Position numbers and translations under genes: made by a program. A DNA stretch of 54,148 nucleotides from Flavobacteriaceae bacterium (GTDB lineage: Bacteria; Bacteroidota; Bacteroidia; Flavobacteriales; Flavobacteriaceae), in contig PACX01000014.1 in NCBI GenBank assembly GCA_002702895.1, positions 88,078-142,225 on the forward strand, written 5' to 3'. Below are positions 45,808-52,500 of this stretch, one piece after another. The notes under the pieces were generated by a model, which was given only the letters and a program-made list of their open reading frames with translations, made no database searches and had not been told where the DNA came from. Every line of letters starts with the position of its first letter. Position 1 is the first letter of the stretch.

Positions 45808-47103
45808 ATGGATAGTAATAATTTATTTGTTGGATTAGATATTGGAACAACTAAAATTGTTGCAATGATTGGATCATTAAATGAGTATAATAAATTAAAA
45901 ATTATTGGAATTGGAAAATCTAAAAGTTTAGGTGTACATCGTGGAGTTGTTAATAATATAACTCAAACTATACAATCTATTCAATCTGCTATTTCAGAAG
46001 CTGAAGTAGATTCAACACAAAAAATTGACAAAGTCATTGTTGGTATTGCAGGTCAGCATATAAGAAGTCTACAGCATAGCGATTATATTACGAGGACTAA
46101 TTCTGATCAGGTTATTAATGAAGATGATTTGGAGAGACTTATTAACCAAGTTTATAAATTAGTTATGCTTCCAGGTGAAGAGATTATTCATGTTCTCCCA
46201 CAGGACTATAAAGTTGATGGACAAGGAGAAATAAAAGAACCTATAGGTATGTTTGGAGGAAGGTTAGAGGCAAACTTTCATGTTGTTGTTGGACAAGTAT
46301 CTTCAATTAAAAATATAGCAAGATGTATAAAAAGTGCTGGAATTGATTTTGAAGGAATAACACTTGAACCGATTGCTTCTTCAGATGCTGTTCTCAGTCA
46401 GGAAGAAAAAGAAGCTGGTGTTGCATTAATTGACATTGGAGGAGGAACGACAGATTTAGCAATTTTTAAAGACGGAATTATTAGACATACCTCAGTAATT
46501 CCATTCGGCGGAAATGTAATTACTGAAGATATTAAGGAAGGATGTTCAATTATTGAAAAACAAGCAGAACTTTTAAAAATAAAGTTTGGTTCAGCATGGC
46601 CTGGTGAAAATAAAGAAAATGAAATTGTTTCAATTCCAGGTTTGAGAGGAAGAGATCCAAAAGAAATTACTCTTAAAAATTTGTCTAAAATAATTCATGC
46701 CAGAGTTATTGAGATAATTGAACAGGTTTATATTGAGATAAAAAACTATGGCCATGAAGAACAAAAAAAGAAGCTAATTGGAGGAATTGTTCTTACAGGA
46801 GGAGGAAGTCAACTTAAACACCTCAAGCAATTAGTTGAATATATTACTGGAATGGATACAAGACTTGGTTATCCAAGTGAACATCTTGCTGGAAATAATT
46901 CAATTGAAATTTCTAGTCCAATGTATGCTACTGCGGTTGGATTAGTAATGAATTCAACAAAAGTTAAAAGAAATATCAAAAATAATAAAGAAGGTAAAAT
47001 AATAAATAATAATCCTAAAAGTGAATCTGATAAAGTTGAAAGAACAACAATCTTTGAAAGATTTACTGAATCAATAAAAACTTTTTTAGATAACGCTGAA
47101 TAA
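45808..47103 (+). CDS. ftsA: Cell division protein FtsA
   Basis: 431 residues from ATG 45808, right after the ftsQ stop; an in-frame TTG at 45790 inside ftsQ is less likely because NLFVGLDIGTTKI starts the actin fold. Actin-type ATPase motifs: DIGTTKIVAMIG (phosphate 1), IDIGGGTTDLAIF (phosphate 2, about 208) and VLTGGGSQLKHLK (adenosine). The C-terminus ends in a helix (TIFERFTESIKTFLDNAE), which may serve as the membrane-targeting helix that ties FtsZ to the membrane. Confidence 0.95.
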   Translation: MDSNNLFVGLDIGTTKIVAMIGSLNEYNKLKIIGIGKSKSLGVHRGVVNNITQTIQSIQSAISEAEVDSTQKIDKVIVGIAGQHIRSLQHSDYITRTNSDQVINEDDLERLINQVYKLVMLPGEEIIHVLPQDYKVDGQGEIKEPIGMFGGRLEANFHVVVGQVSSIKNIARCIKSAGIDFEGITLEPIASSDAVLSQEEKEAGVALIDIGGGTTDLAIFKDGIIRHTSVIPFGGNVITEDIKEGCSIIEKQAELLKIKFGSAWPGENKENEIVSIPGLRGRDPKEITLKNLSKIIHARVIEIIEQVYIEIKNYGHEEQKKKLIGGIVLTGGGSQLKHLKQLVEYITGMDTRLGYPSEHLAGNNSIEISSPMYATAVGLVMNSTKVKRNIKNNKEGKIINNNPKSESDKVERTTIFERFTESIKTFLDNAE

Positions 47104-47113
47104 AATAATAACT

Positions 47114-48946
47114 ATGCAATTAAATCAAGAAATTAATAATTTACCCTTTGATTTACCAAAAAATCAAAGTAATGTAATTAAAGTAATAGGTGTTGGTGGC
47201 GGAGGAAGTAATGCAATTAATTACATGCACTCTAAGGGAATTAAAGGAGTAGATTTTGTGGTTTGTAATACTGATTCTCAAGCATTAGAGAATAGTCCTG
47301 TAGAAAATAAAATTCAACTTGGAATTTCTCTTACAGAAGGTTTGGGAGCTGGAGCTAATCCAAAAATTGGAGAGCAGGCTGCTGTTGAAAGTTTTGATGA
47401 TATAAAAAAAATGTTTGAAACTAATACCAAAATGGTGTTTATAACAGCTGGAATGGGTGGAGGAACTGGAACGGGAGCTGCTCCAATAATTTCAAAGCTC
47501 GCTAAAGAAATGGATATTTTGACAGTTGGAATTGTTACTATGCCCTTTAATTTTGAAGGTAAAATTAGGCATGATCAAGCTAAAATAGGAGTCGAAAAAT
47601 TAAGAAAACAAGTCGATGCTTTAATAGTTATTAATAATAATAAATTAAGAGATATTTATGGAAATTTAGGATTTAAAGAAGGCTTTGCAAAAGCAGATGA
47701 AGTATTAGCTACTGCATCTAAAGGAATTGCAGAGGTTATAACTCACCATTATACACAAAATATAGATTTAAAAGATGCTAAAACTGTATTATCTAATAGT
47801 GGAAATGCAATAATGGGTTCGGCTGAGGCATCTGGATCAAAAAGAGCAGTTGAAGCTATATCATCTGCTTTAGATTCACCGCTTTTAAACGATAATAGGA
47901 TTACTGGAGCTAAAAATGTTTTACTTTTAATTGTTTCAGGGAATGAGGAAATCACTATTGATGAAATAGGATTGATTAATGAATATATTCAAGAAAGAGC
48001 AGGTCATGGTGCTAATATAATAATGGGAATTGGAGAAGATATTTCTTTAGAAACTTCTATTTCAGTTACTGTAATTGCAACTGGATTTGATCCTAATCAG
48101 CAACAAGAGATTATTCATGCTGATCCAAAAAAAATTATTCATAACCTAGATGGTAATAATAAAATTACCCAAGATTATAGTAGTGAAAATCAATATAAAA
48201 AAATTCCTTTACAGTTTGATTTTTCTTCAGAATCTATTGATTTTAAAAACACAGATTTACCTGAAACGGATGATGCAGTAATTGATAAAGATTTGCATTC
48301 ATCAAAAATTGATATTAATGAAATGGAAGTTTCTTTTGAAGAAGTTCATTTTGAAATTGACGATATCAAAGAAGATGAAATAGAAATTGAGGATATTTCT
48401 GTAAATATTAATGAAATTGATGTTATTGATCCAGAATTAGTAGAGATTGAAGATCAGGTTTCTCTTGATTTTGATATGCCTTTAGATAAAAGTAAGGATG
48501 TAAAAGACAAAATAATTCATGAATTAGTTGAAGATGTTAATGATATTATTGTAAATGATCCAATACATATTATCCCGGTAAGTGAAGTAGATGGTTCTGA
48601 TACAAAAAAATCTGGTTTTGATGATTATACAAAATTAAAAGGTAAGCCAGATTTATCAAAAATTAAAGAAAATAAAATAGTTTTAAACCCTTTAAATAGC
48701 TCTATAGCAGATGGTTTGGCTAAGAGGACTGAAGCTAGAAAAATAAAATTAAAGGAGTATAATTATAATTTCTCAAAAGCAAAGAAAATTTCTGAGATGG
48801 AAAAAGAACCAGCTTTTAAAAGAGCTGGAATAAATTTGGAAGATAATGATACTATAAAAGCATCGAGAACTAGCATTAGTGAAGATTCCAACGGAGAGAC
48901 TAATTTAAGAACCAATAATTCGTTTTTACATGATAACGTTGATTAG
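47114..48946 (+). CDS. ftsZ: Cell division protein FtsZ with long acidic C-terminal linker
   Basis: 610 residues. The tubulin-like GTPase core spans about 18-335: VIGVGGGGSNAINYM, the G-box AGMGGGTGTGAAPII at about 113, and the T7 loop NIDLKD, which keeps N-x-D-x-x-D. After the core come about 270 residues of acidic, low-complexity linker (many Asp, Glu and Ile), then a short terminal peptide NSFLHDNVD. E. coli FtsZ has 383 residues, so the linker is much longer. It polymerises into the Z ring. It follows ftsA by 10 bases and ends the dcw run. Confidence 0.97.
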   Translation: MQLNQEINNLPFDLPKNQSNVIKVIGVGGGGSNAINYMHSKGIKGVDFVVCNTDSQALENSPVENKIQLGISLTEGLGAGANPKIGEQAAVESFDDIKKMFETNTKMVFITAGMGGGTGTGAAPIISKLAKEMDILTVGIVTMPFNFEGKIRHDQAKIGVEKLRKQVDALIVINNNKLRDIYGNLGFKEGFAKADEVLATASKGIAEVITHHYTQNIDLKDAKTVLSNSGNAIMGSAEASGSKRAVEAISSALDSPLLNDNRITGAKNVLLLIVSGNEEITIDEIGLINEYIQERAGHGANIIMGIGEDISLETSISVTVIATGFDPNQQQEIIHADPKKIIHNLDGNNKITQDYSSENQYKKIPLQFDFSSESIDFKNTDLPETDDAVIDKDLHSSKIDINEMEVSFEEVHFEIDDIKEDEIEIEDISVNINEIDVIDPELVEIEDQVSLDFDMPLDKSKDVKDKIIHELVEDVNDIIVNDPIHIIPVSEVDGSDTKKSGFDDYTKLKGKPDLSKIKENKIVLNPLNSSIADGLAKRTEARKIKLKEYNYNFSKAKKISEMEKEPAFKRAGINLEDNDTIKASRTSISEDSNGETNLRTNNSFLHDNVD

Positions 48947-48957
48947 TCTTTTTAAAC

Positions 48958-48965
48958 TAAATTTG
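48958..48965 (+). promoter_or_regulatory. -7 promoter box of the YqeY gene
   Basis: TAAATTTG matches TAnnTTTG and ends 12 bases before the ATG at 48978. A TTG at 48939-48941 is 16 bases upstream and may be the -33 element. It would give YqeY and the tRNA a transcript separate from ftsZ. Confidence 0.4.
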
Positions 48966-48977
48966 AAAAAAATATAA

Positions 48978-49427
48978 ATGGCATTAATAGATAAAATTTC
49001 AGCAGCTATAATGATTGCAATGAAGGAAAAAGATACTGTTTCTTTGGAGTCTCTAAGAGCCGTTAAATCTGCATTACTTTTAGCTCAAACTCAAAAAGGA
49101 GGCTCATCTGGTGTTTCTGAAGAAGAAGAAATTAAAATTCTGCAAAAGCTAGTTAAACAAAGAAAGGAAAGTGCAGATATATACATTTCACAAAACCGAA
49201 CAGAACTTGCTGATGTTGAGATTAATCAATCAAAAATAATAAAGGGCTTTTTGCCAAAACAAATGAGTGTCAGTGAAATTGAAAAGATCATTACTGAACT
49301 CATTATTGAAACAGGTGCTTCAGATATGAAAGATATGGGTAAAATTATGGGAATGGCTTCAAAAAAATTATCTGGAATGGCAGATGGAAAAACTATTTCT
49401 AATATAGTGCGGGCTAAATTATCATAA
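48978..49427 (+). CDS. GatB/YqeY domain-containing protein
   Basis: 149 residues, the common stand-alone YqeY length. It shows LIDKISAAIMIAMKEKD, then LRAVKSALLLAQTQK at about 25-39, EEIKILQKLVKQRKESADIY and the C-terminal YqeY domain with MGKIMGMASKKLSGMADGKTIS. The C-terminal part resembles the tRNA-binding end of GatB amidotransferase. The function of stand-alone members is uncertain. The gene ends 7 bases before tRNA-Arg. Confidence 0.93.
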   Translation: MALIDKISAAIMIAMKEKDTVSLESLRAVKSALLLAQTQKGGSSGVSEEEEIKILQKLVKQRKESADIYISQNRTELADVEINQSKIIKGFLPKQMSVSEIEKIITELIIETGASDMKDMGKIMGMASKKLSGMADGKTISNIVRAKLS

Positions 49428-49434
49428 AATAAAT

Positions 49435-49511
49435 GGCCCAGTAGTTCAACTGGATAGAATATCAGATTTCGGCTCTGAGGGTTGGGGGTTCGAATCCTCC
49501 CTGGGTCACCA
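49435..49511 (+). tRNA. tRNA-Arg (anticodon TCG)
   Basis: A full cloverleaf is seen. The acceptor stem GGCCCAG (49435-49441) pairs with CTGGGTC (49501-49507) with one G-U. There is a four-base D stem. The anticodon stem TCAGA/TCTGA carries loop TTTCGGC, which gives the anticodon TCG at 49469-49471. A five-base variable loop is followed by a T stem with TTCGAAT loop. The discriminator A and an encoded CCA end at 49511. It reads CGA and probably other CGN codons. Confidence 0.95.
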
Positions 49512-49517
49512 TATATG

Positions 49518-49544
49518 CCTCACTTAATTTGTGAGGTTTTTTTT
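49518..49544 (+). terminator. Intrinsic terminator after tRNA-Arg
   Basis: CCTCAC (49518-49523) pairs with GTGAGG (49531-49536) across a seven-base loop, followed by eight T. It lies 6 bases after the tRNA CCA end. Confidence 0.85.
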
Positions 49545-49548
49545 ATGC

Positions 49549-49618
49549 TTTACAAAAAAGTAAACAAAACATTACATTATTAAATTATTTTTATATATTT
49601 GTAAAGTAAACATTACAA
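49549..49618 (+). promoter_or_regulatory. Promoter and inverted-repeat operators of the membrane protein/XRE pair
   Basis: The -7 box TATATTTG is at 49594-49601. Two related inverted repeats flank it: TTTAC-N6-GTAAA at 49549-49564 and TTGTAA-N8-TTACAA at 49599-49618, the second starting on the -7 box itself. The GTAAAC/ATTACA words recur between them. This is the layout of an autoregulated promoter, with the XRE protein from the second gene as the likely binder. Confidence 0.55.
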
Positions 49619-49626
49619 AAAAAATT

Positions 49627-50013
49627 ATGAAAGAACAAAAAAGACAAAATAAAATTTTGATAGGATGGACATTTGCCTGGGTGGCAAGTACAGCAATTTT
49701 ATCCTATGGTGTAAACTTCTTGTGGGATAGTTTAATTATAACTACTATAGGTTTAATAATAAATTTAGCTATAGGAGTTGGTATGATTATAGCAAATAAA
49801 AATTTATTTAAGTATTATGATGAATTACAAAAGAAAATTCATTTTGAAGCAATGGCCATTACATTAGGACTAACATTAATTGTTGGAATTGCATACGAGA
49901 CTTCCTTTGATTTTGGACTGATTAAATCTGAACCTGAATTTGAATATTTAGTATTTTTTATTTGCATTTCATATATCTCTTCTCTTGTTATTAACTCAAG
50001 AAGATATAGATGA
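49627..50013 (+). CDS. Small four-helix inner membrane protein of unknown function
   Basis: 128 residues. Four hydrophobic segments are seen at about 10-30, 34-56, 76-95 and 103-122, with a basic N-terminus (MKEQKRQNK) and a basic end (NSRRYR). Between helices 2 and 3 lies a charged stretch, NLFKYYDELQKKIHFEAMAI. I do not recognise a named family. It overlaps the downstream XRE regulator by 4 bases (ATGA), so the two are made together; in many bacteria small YozG-type regulators pair with such membrane proteins. The role may be sensing or control of the regulator, but that is speculation. Confidence 0.8.
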   Translation: MKEQKRQNKILIGWTFAWVASTAILSYGVNFLWDSLIITTIGLIINLAIGVGMIIANKNLFKYYDELQKKIHFEAMAITLGLTLIVGIAYETSFDFGLIKSEPEFEYLVFFICISYISSLVINSRRYR

Positions 50014-50207
50014 AAAATAGAGTTAGAGAATTTAGAAAAAATCAAAAATTAACTCAAGAAGAACTCGCAGAGTTAATTGGAATATCACGTCAAGCTATAA
50101 ACGCAATTGAAAAAGAAAAATTTGATCCAAGTTTACCTACCGCTTTTAAAATGGCAAAACTATACAAAACGTCAATCGAGACTCTCTTTTTATATTATGA
50201 AAAATAA
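50010..50207 (+). CDS. Small XRE-family transcriptional regulator (YozG-like)
   Basis: 65 residues, essentially one Cro/C1 helix-turn-helix domain: VREFRKNQKLTQEELAELIG (5-24), ISRQAINAIEKEKFDPSLPT and AFKMAKLYKTSIETLF. There is no effector domain. It starts inside the membrane protein gene by 4 bases. Inverted repeats at the promoter of the pair suggest it represses or tunes its own operon. Confidence 0.9.
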   Translation: MKNRVREFRKNQKLTQEELAELIGISRQAINAIEKEKFDPSLPTAFKMAKLYKTSIETLFLYYEK

Positions 50208-50215
50208 ATCAATAA

Positions 50216-51340
50216 TTAATTTATAGAAAATTTATATATGCAAATTGAATAGTATTCCTCATTTGGTTTTAGAAGCGTACTAGGGAAATTTTCTTGGTTA
50301 GGACTGTTTGGAAAATGTTGAGTTTCAAGACAAAATGCGGATCTTTTTTTATAAGTTTTATCGTGTTTTCCAATTGTTCCACTTAAAAAATTTCCTCCGT
50401 AAAACTGCATCCCAGGTTCATTGGTATAGACCTCCAATGTTCTTCCAAATTTCTTTTCAATTACTTTTGCTGCAATTATTTCTTTTGATTGTGAATTGTT
50501 GAGCACGTAATTATGATCGTATCCTTTTCCATAGTTTAATTGATTATAATCTTGATCAACCCTATTTCCTATTTTTGTTGGTAAATTAAAATCAAATGGT
50601 GTATCTGACACTAATTCTATTTCACCGGTAGGAATTAATGTTTCATCAACAGGCGTAAACGAATTTGCATTTATGTAAAGTAAATGATCATTAATTGTTT
50701 CTTCTCCAGCACCTAGTAAATTAAAGAAAGAATGATGTGTTAGATTAAGATGGGTAGATTGATCTGTATTTGCAAAATATTCTATTTTTAATTCATTTGA
50801 GTCGTTTAAATTATAAACAACTCTAATATTTAAATTACCAGGATATCCCTCCTCCATACTCTTGGAATAGTACTTAAGCTCTAAAGTTTGATTGTCAATT
50901 TGTTTCGCATCCCATACAACATCACTAAACCCTCTTTGCCCTCCATGAAGATGATTTGGACCATTGTTCTTTTCTAAATAATATTCTTTATTATTAATAA
51001 TGAACTTACCATCCTTAATTCTGTTTCCATATCTTCCTATTGTAGCACCAAAATATTTTTCATCTGCATTGATATAGTCATCAATATTATCAAATCCTAA
51101 AACAATATCTTCAAAATTTCCATTAGAATCTGGCGTCCATAAGGAAACAACTCTTCCTCCATAATTTGTGATTTCAGTAATTACGTTATGCTTATTTTTA
51201 AGAATAAATAAATCAGTTGTTTTACCTTCAATATTTTTTTGAAAATCACTTTTATTTAATAGTTTAATATCATTTTTCATATTACAAGATTGATTATTAA
51301 AAAGTGAAATTATTACCAAAATTCTTAAATTTTTTTTCAT
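50216..51340 (-). CDS. Aldose 1-epimerase (galactose mutarotase), exported
   Basis: 374 residues from ATG 51340; the frame is open from ATG 51364, but 51340 gives the cleaner signal MKKNLRILVIISLFNNQSC, with a possible though unusual lipoprotein cysteine. GalM features: ATIGRYGNRIKDGKF, GPNHLHGGQRGFSDVVWD with a catalytic His region, LTHHSFFNL, and the substrate-binding end ETQHFPNSPNQENFPSTLL. It interconverts sugar anomers. Export to the periplasm or membrane suggests use on imported sugars. It starts about 26 bases after the PHP gene and belongs with the two genes upstream of it. Confidence 0.92.
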   Translation of the reverse strand: MKKNLRILVIISLFNNQSCNMKNDIKLLNKSDFQKNIEGKTTDLFILKNKHNVITEITNYGGRVVSLWTPDSNGNFEDIVLGFDNIDDYINADEKYFGATIGRYGNRIKDGKFIINNKEYYLEKNNGPNHLHGGQRGFSDVVWDAKQIDNQTLELKYYSKSMEEGYPGNLNIRVVYNLNDSNELKIEYFANTDQSTHLNLTHHSFFNLLGAGEETINDHLLYINANSFTPVDETLIPTGEIELVSDTPFDFNLPTKIGNRVDQDYNQLNYGKGYDHNYVLNNSQSKEIIAAKVIEKKFGRTLEVYTNEPGMQFYGGNFLSGTIGKHDKTYKKRSAFCLETQHFPNSPNQENFPSTLLKPNEEYYSICIYKFSIN

Positions 51341-51365
51341 TAATTGGATATAGTACCACATCATT

Positions 51366-52490
51366 TTAATCTATTGTTATAGTTTTTGTCGTTTTAAGGT
51401 TTGTTTTTGGTGCAATCACATAATTTAAAATTTCGAATTCAAGGTCAATCGCTTCTTTAATTTTTTTTGTTTTAACATATATAGTCTTACTTGACCTTGG
51501 TTCAAGTTCAATAAATTTGTAGTCATTATGAAATGTATATTCTCCAATATAGTTTAGACTAATTGGAGCTACAGATTTATTTCTTAGCTCTAATTGTAAT
51601 ATTTCTACTTTTCTGCCTTTGAATCCATAACCTTTGGAAATAACTTCTAAATTATTTTCGATAACTTGTTTTAAATTGTTTGATTTACCAATAATTAAAT
51701 CTCTATACCAAATAAATGTATCGCCATTAAATAAAGCATCTCTAATGGATTTTATTGTTCGGTTTTTTGACATAATAAAAGTTATAGGTCTGTGAAAACT
51801 TTCCTTTTCTATATTAAAATCCCATTCTATTAATATATGAACATCACTTGTACCCATCATAGTTAATTCGTAGTCTAGTGCGATTTGCATTGCTTCCTCA
51901 GAGAATGTATCGAAATTTACAACCTCAATACCATGTAATAATTTTTTATTAATTACTTCTTTGTGAATTGGGTCAAGCTTAGCTATTCCGTCACTTCTGT
52001 TAGCTTCCCACATTGGATGATTCCAAAAAACAAATGCACCTTGACTATTGGCTTCTTTAATTCCTTTTATGAAATTTAAAGGCTCTTTATTTTTATCAAA
52101 AAATTTATTGGCATCTTGAATAAAAATAGCATTAAAGTGACCAGGTGGCATTGGTTTTGTAATCTCTGTTCCGTGTACAACCGCAAGTGGTCTTTTCTGT
52201 ACATACCCACCTGCAATTTGAAATGATCTATTTCTATTTGTATGAGGAATATCAGAAATATGCGATTGATATTCTAAATGTTCAGTGAGAGATATTAAAT
52301 CTAAGCTATCTCTAATAGCCTCATCTACTCTAACTGTAGGCCACACAGCCCCATCAGAAAATACACTATGAATATGTAAATCTGAGGAAATAAAGTATAC
52401 CCCCGCAGGACTTTTAAAAAACACTTTTCTTTTTTGTGAGTAAGAGCTTAAAGATGTTATTATTAATAATATAGATATAATTTGTCTCAT
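51366..52490 (-). CDS. Exported PHP-domain phosphodiesterase (Sb-PDE-like)
   Basis: 374 residues with a signal peptide (MRQIISILLIITSLSSYSQ). The PHP metal-site motifs are present: DLHIHSVFSDGAVWP at about 37-51, SLTEHLEY at about 68, VHGTEIT and GTSDVH near residue 213. The last about 100 residues form a beta-rich domain. It resembles the Sb-PDE group as I remember it. It should hydrolyse a phosphoester outside the cytoplasm; the substrate is unknown. It starts 10 bases after the DUF4091 gene stop and is followed by galM. Confidence 0.85.
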   Translation of the reverse strand: MRQIISILLIITSLSSYSQKRKVFFKSPAGVYFISSDLHIHSVFSDGAVWPTVRVDEAIRDSLDLISLTEHLEYQSHISDIPHTNRNRSFQIAGGYVQKRPLAVVHGTEITKPMPPGHFNAIFIQDANKFFDKNKEPLNFIKGIKEANSQGAFVFWNHPMWEANRSDGIAKLDPIHKEVINKKLLHGIEVVNFDTFSEEAMQIALDYELTMMGTSDVHILIEWDFNIEKESFHRPITFIMSKNRTIKSIRDALFNGDTFIWYRDLIIGKSNNLKQVIENNLEVISKGYGFKGRKVEILQLELRNKSVAPISLNYIGEYTFHNDYKFIELEPRSSKTIYVKTKKIKEAIDLEFEILNYVIAPKTNLKTTKTITID

Positions 52491-52500
52491 AATATTTTAT

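Noticed and set aside
49435-49564. tRNA-Arg as an integration site of a mobile element
   Set aside because: No integrase, no second copy of the tRNA 3' end and no foreign-looking base composition are seen downstream; the genes that follow look native.
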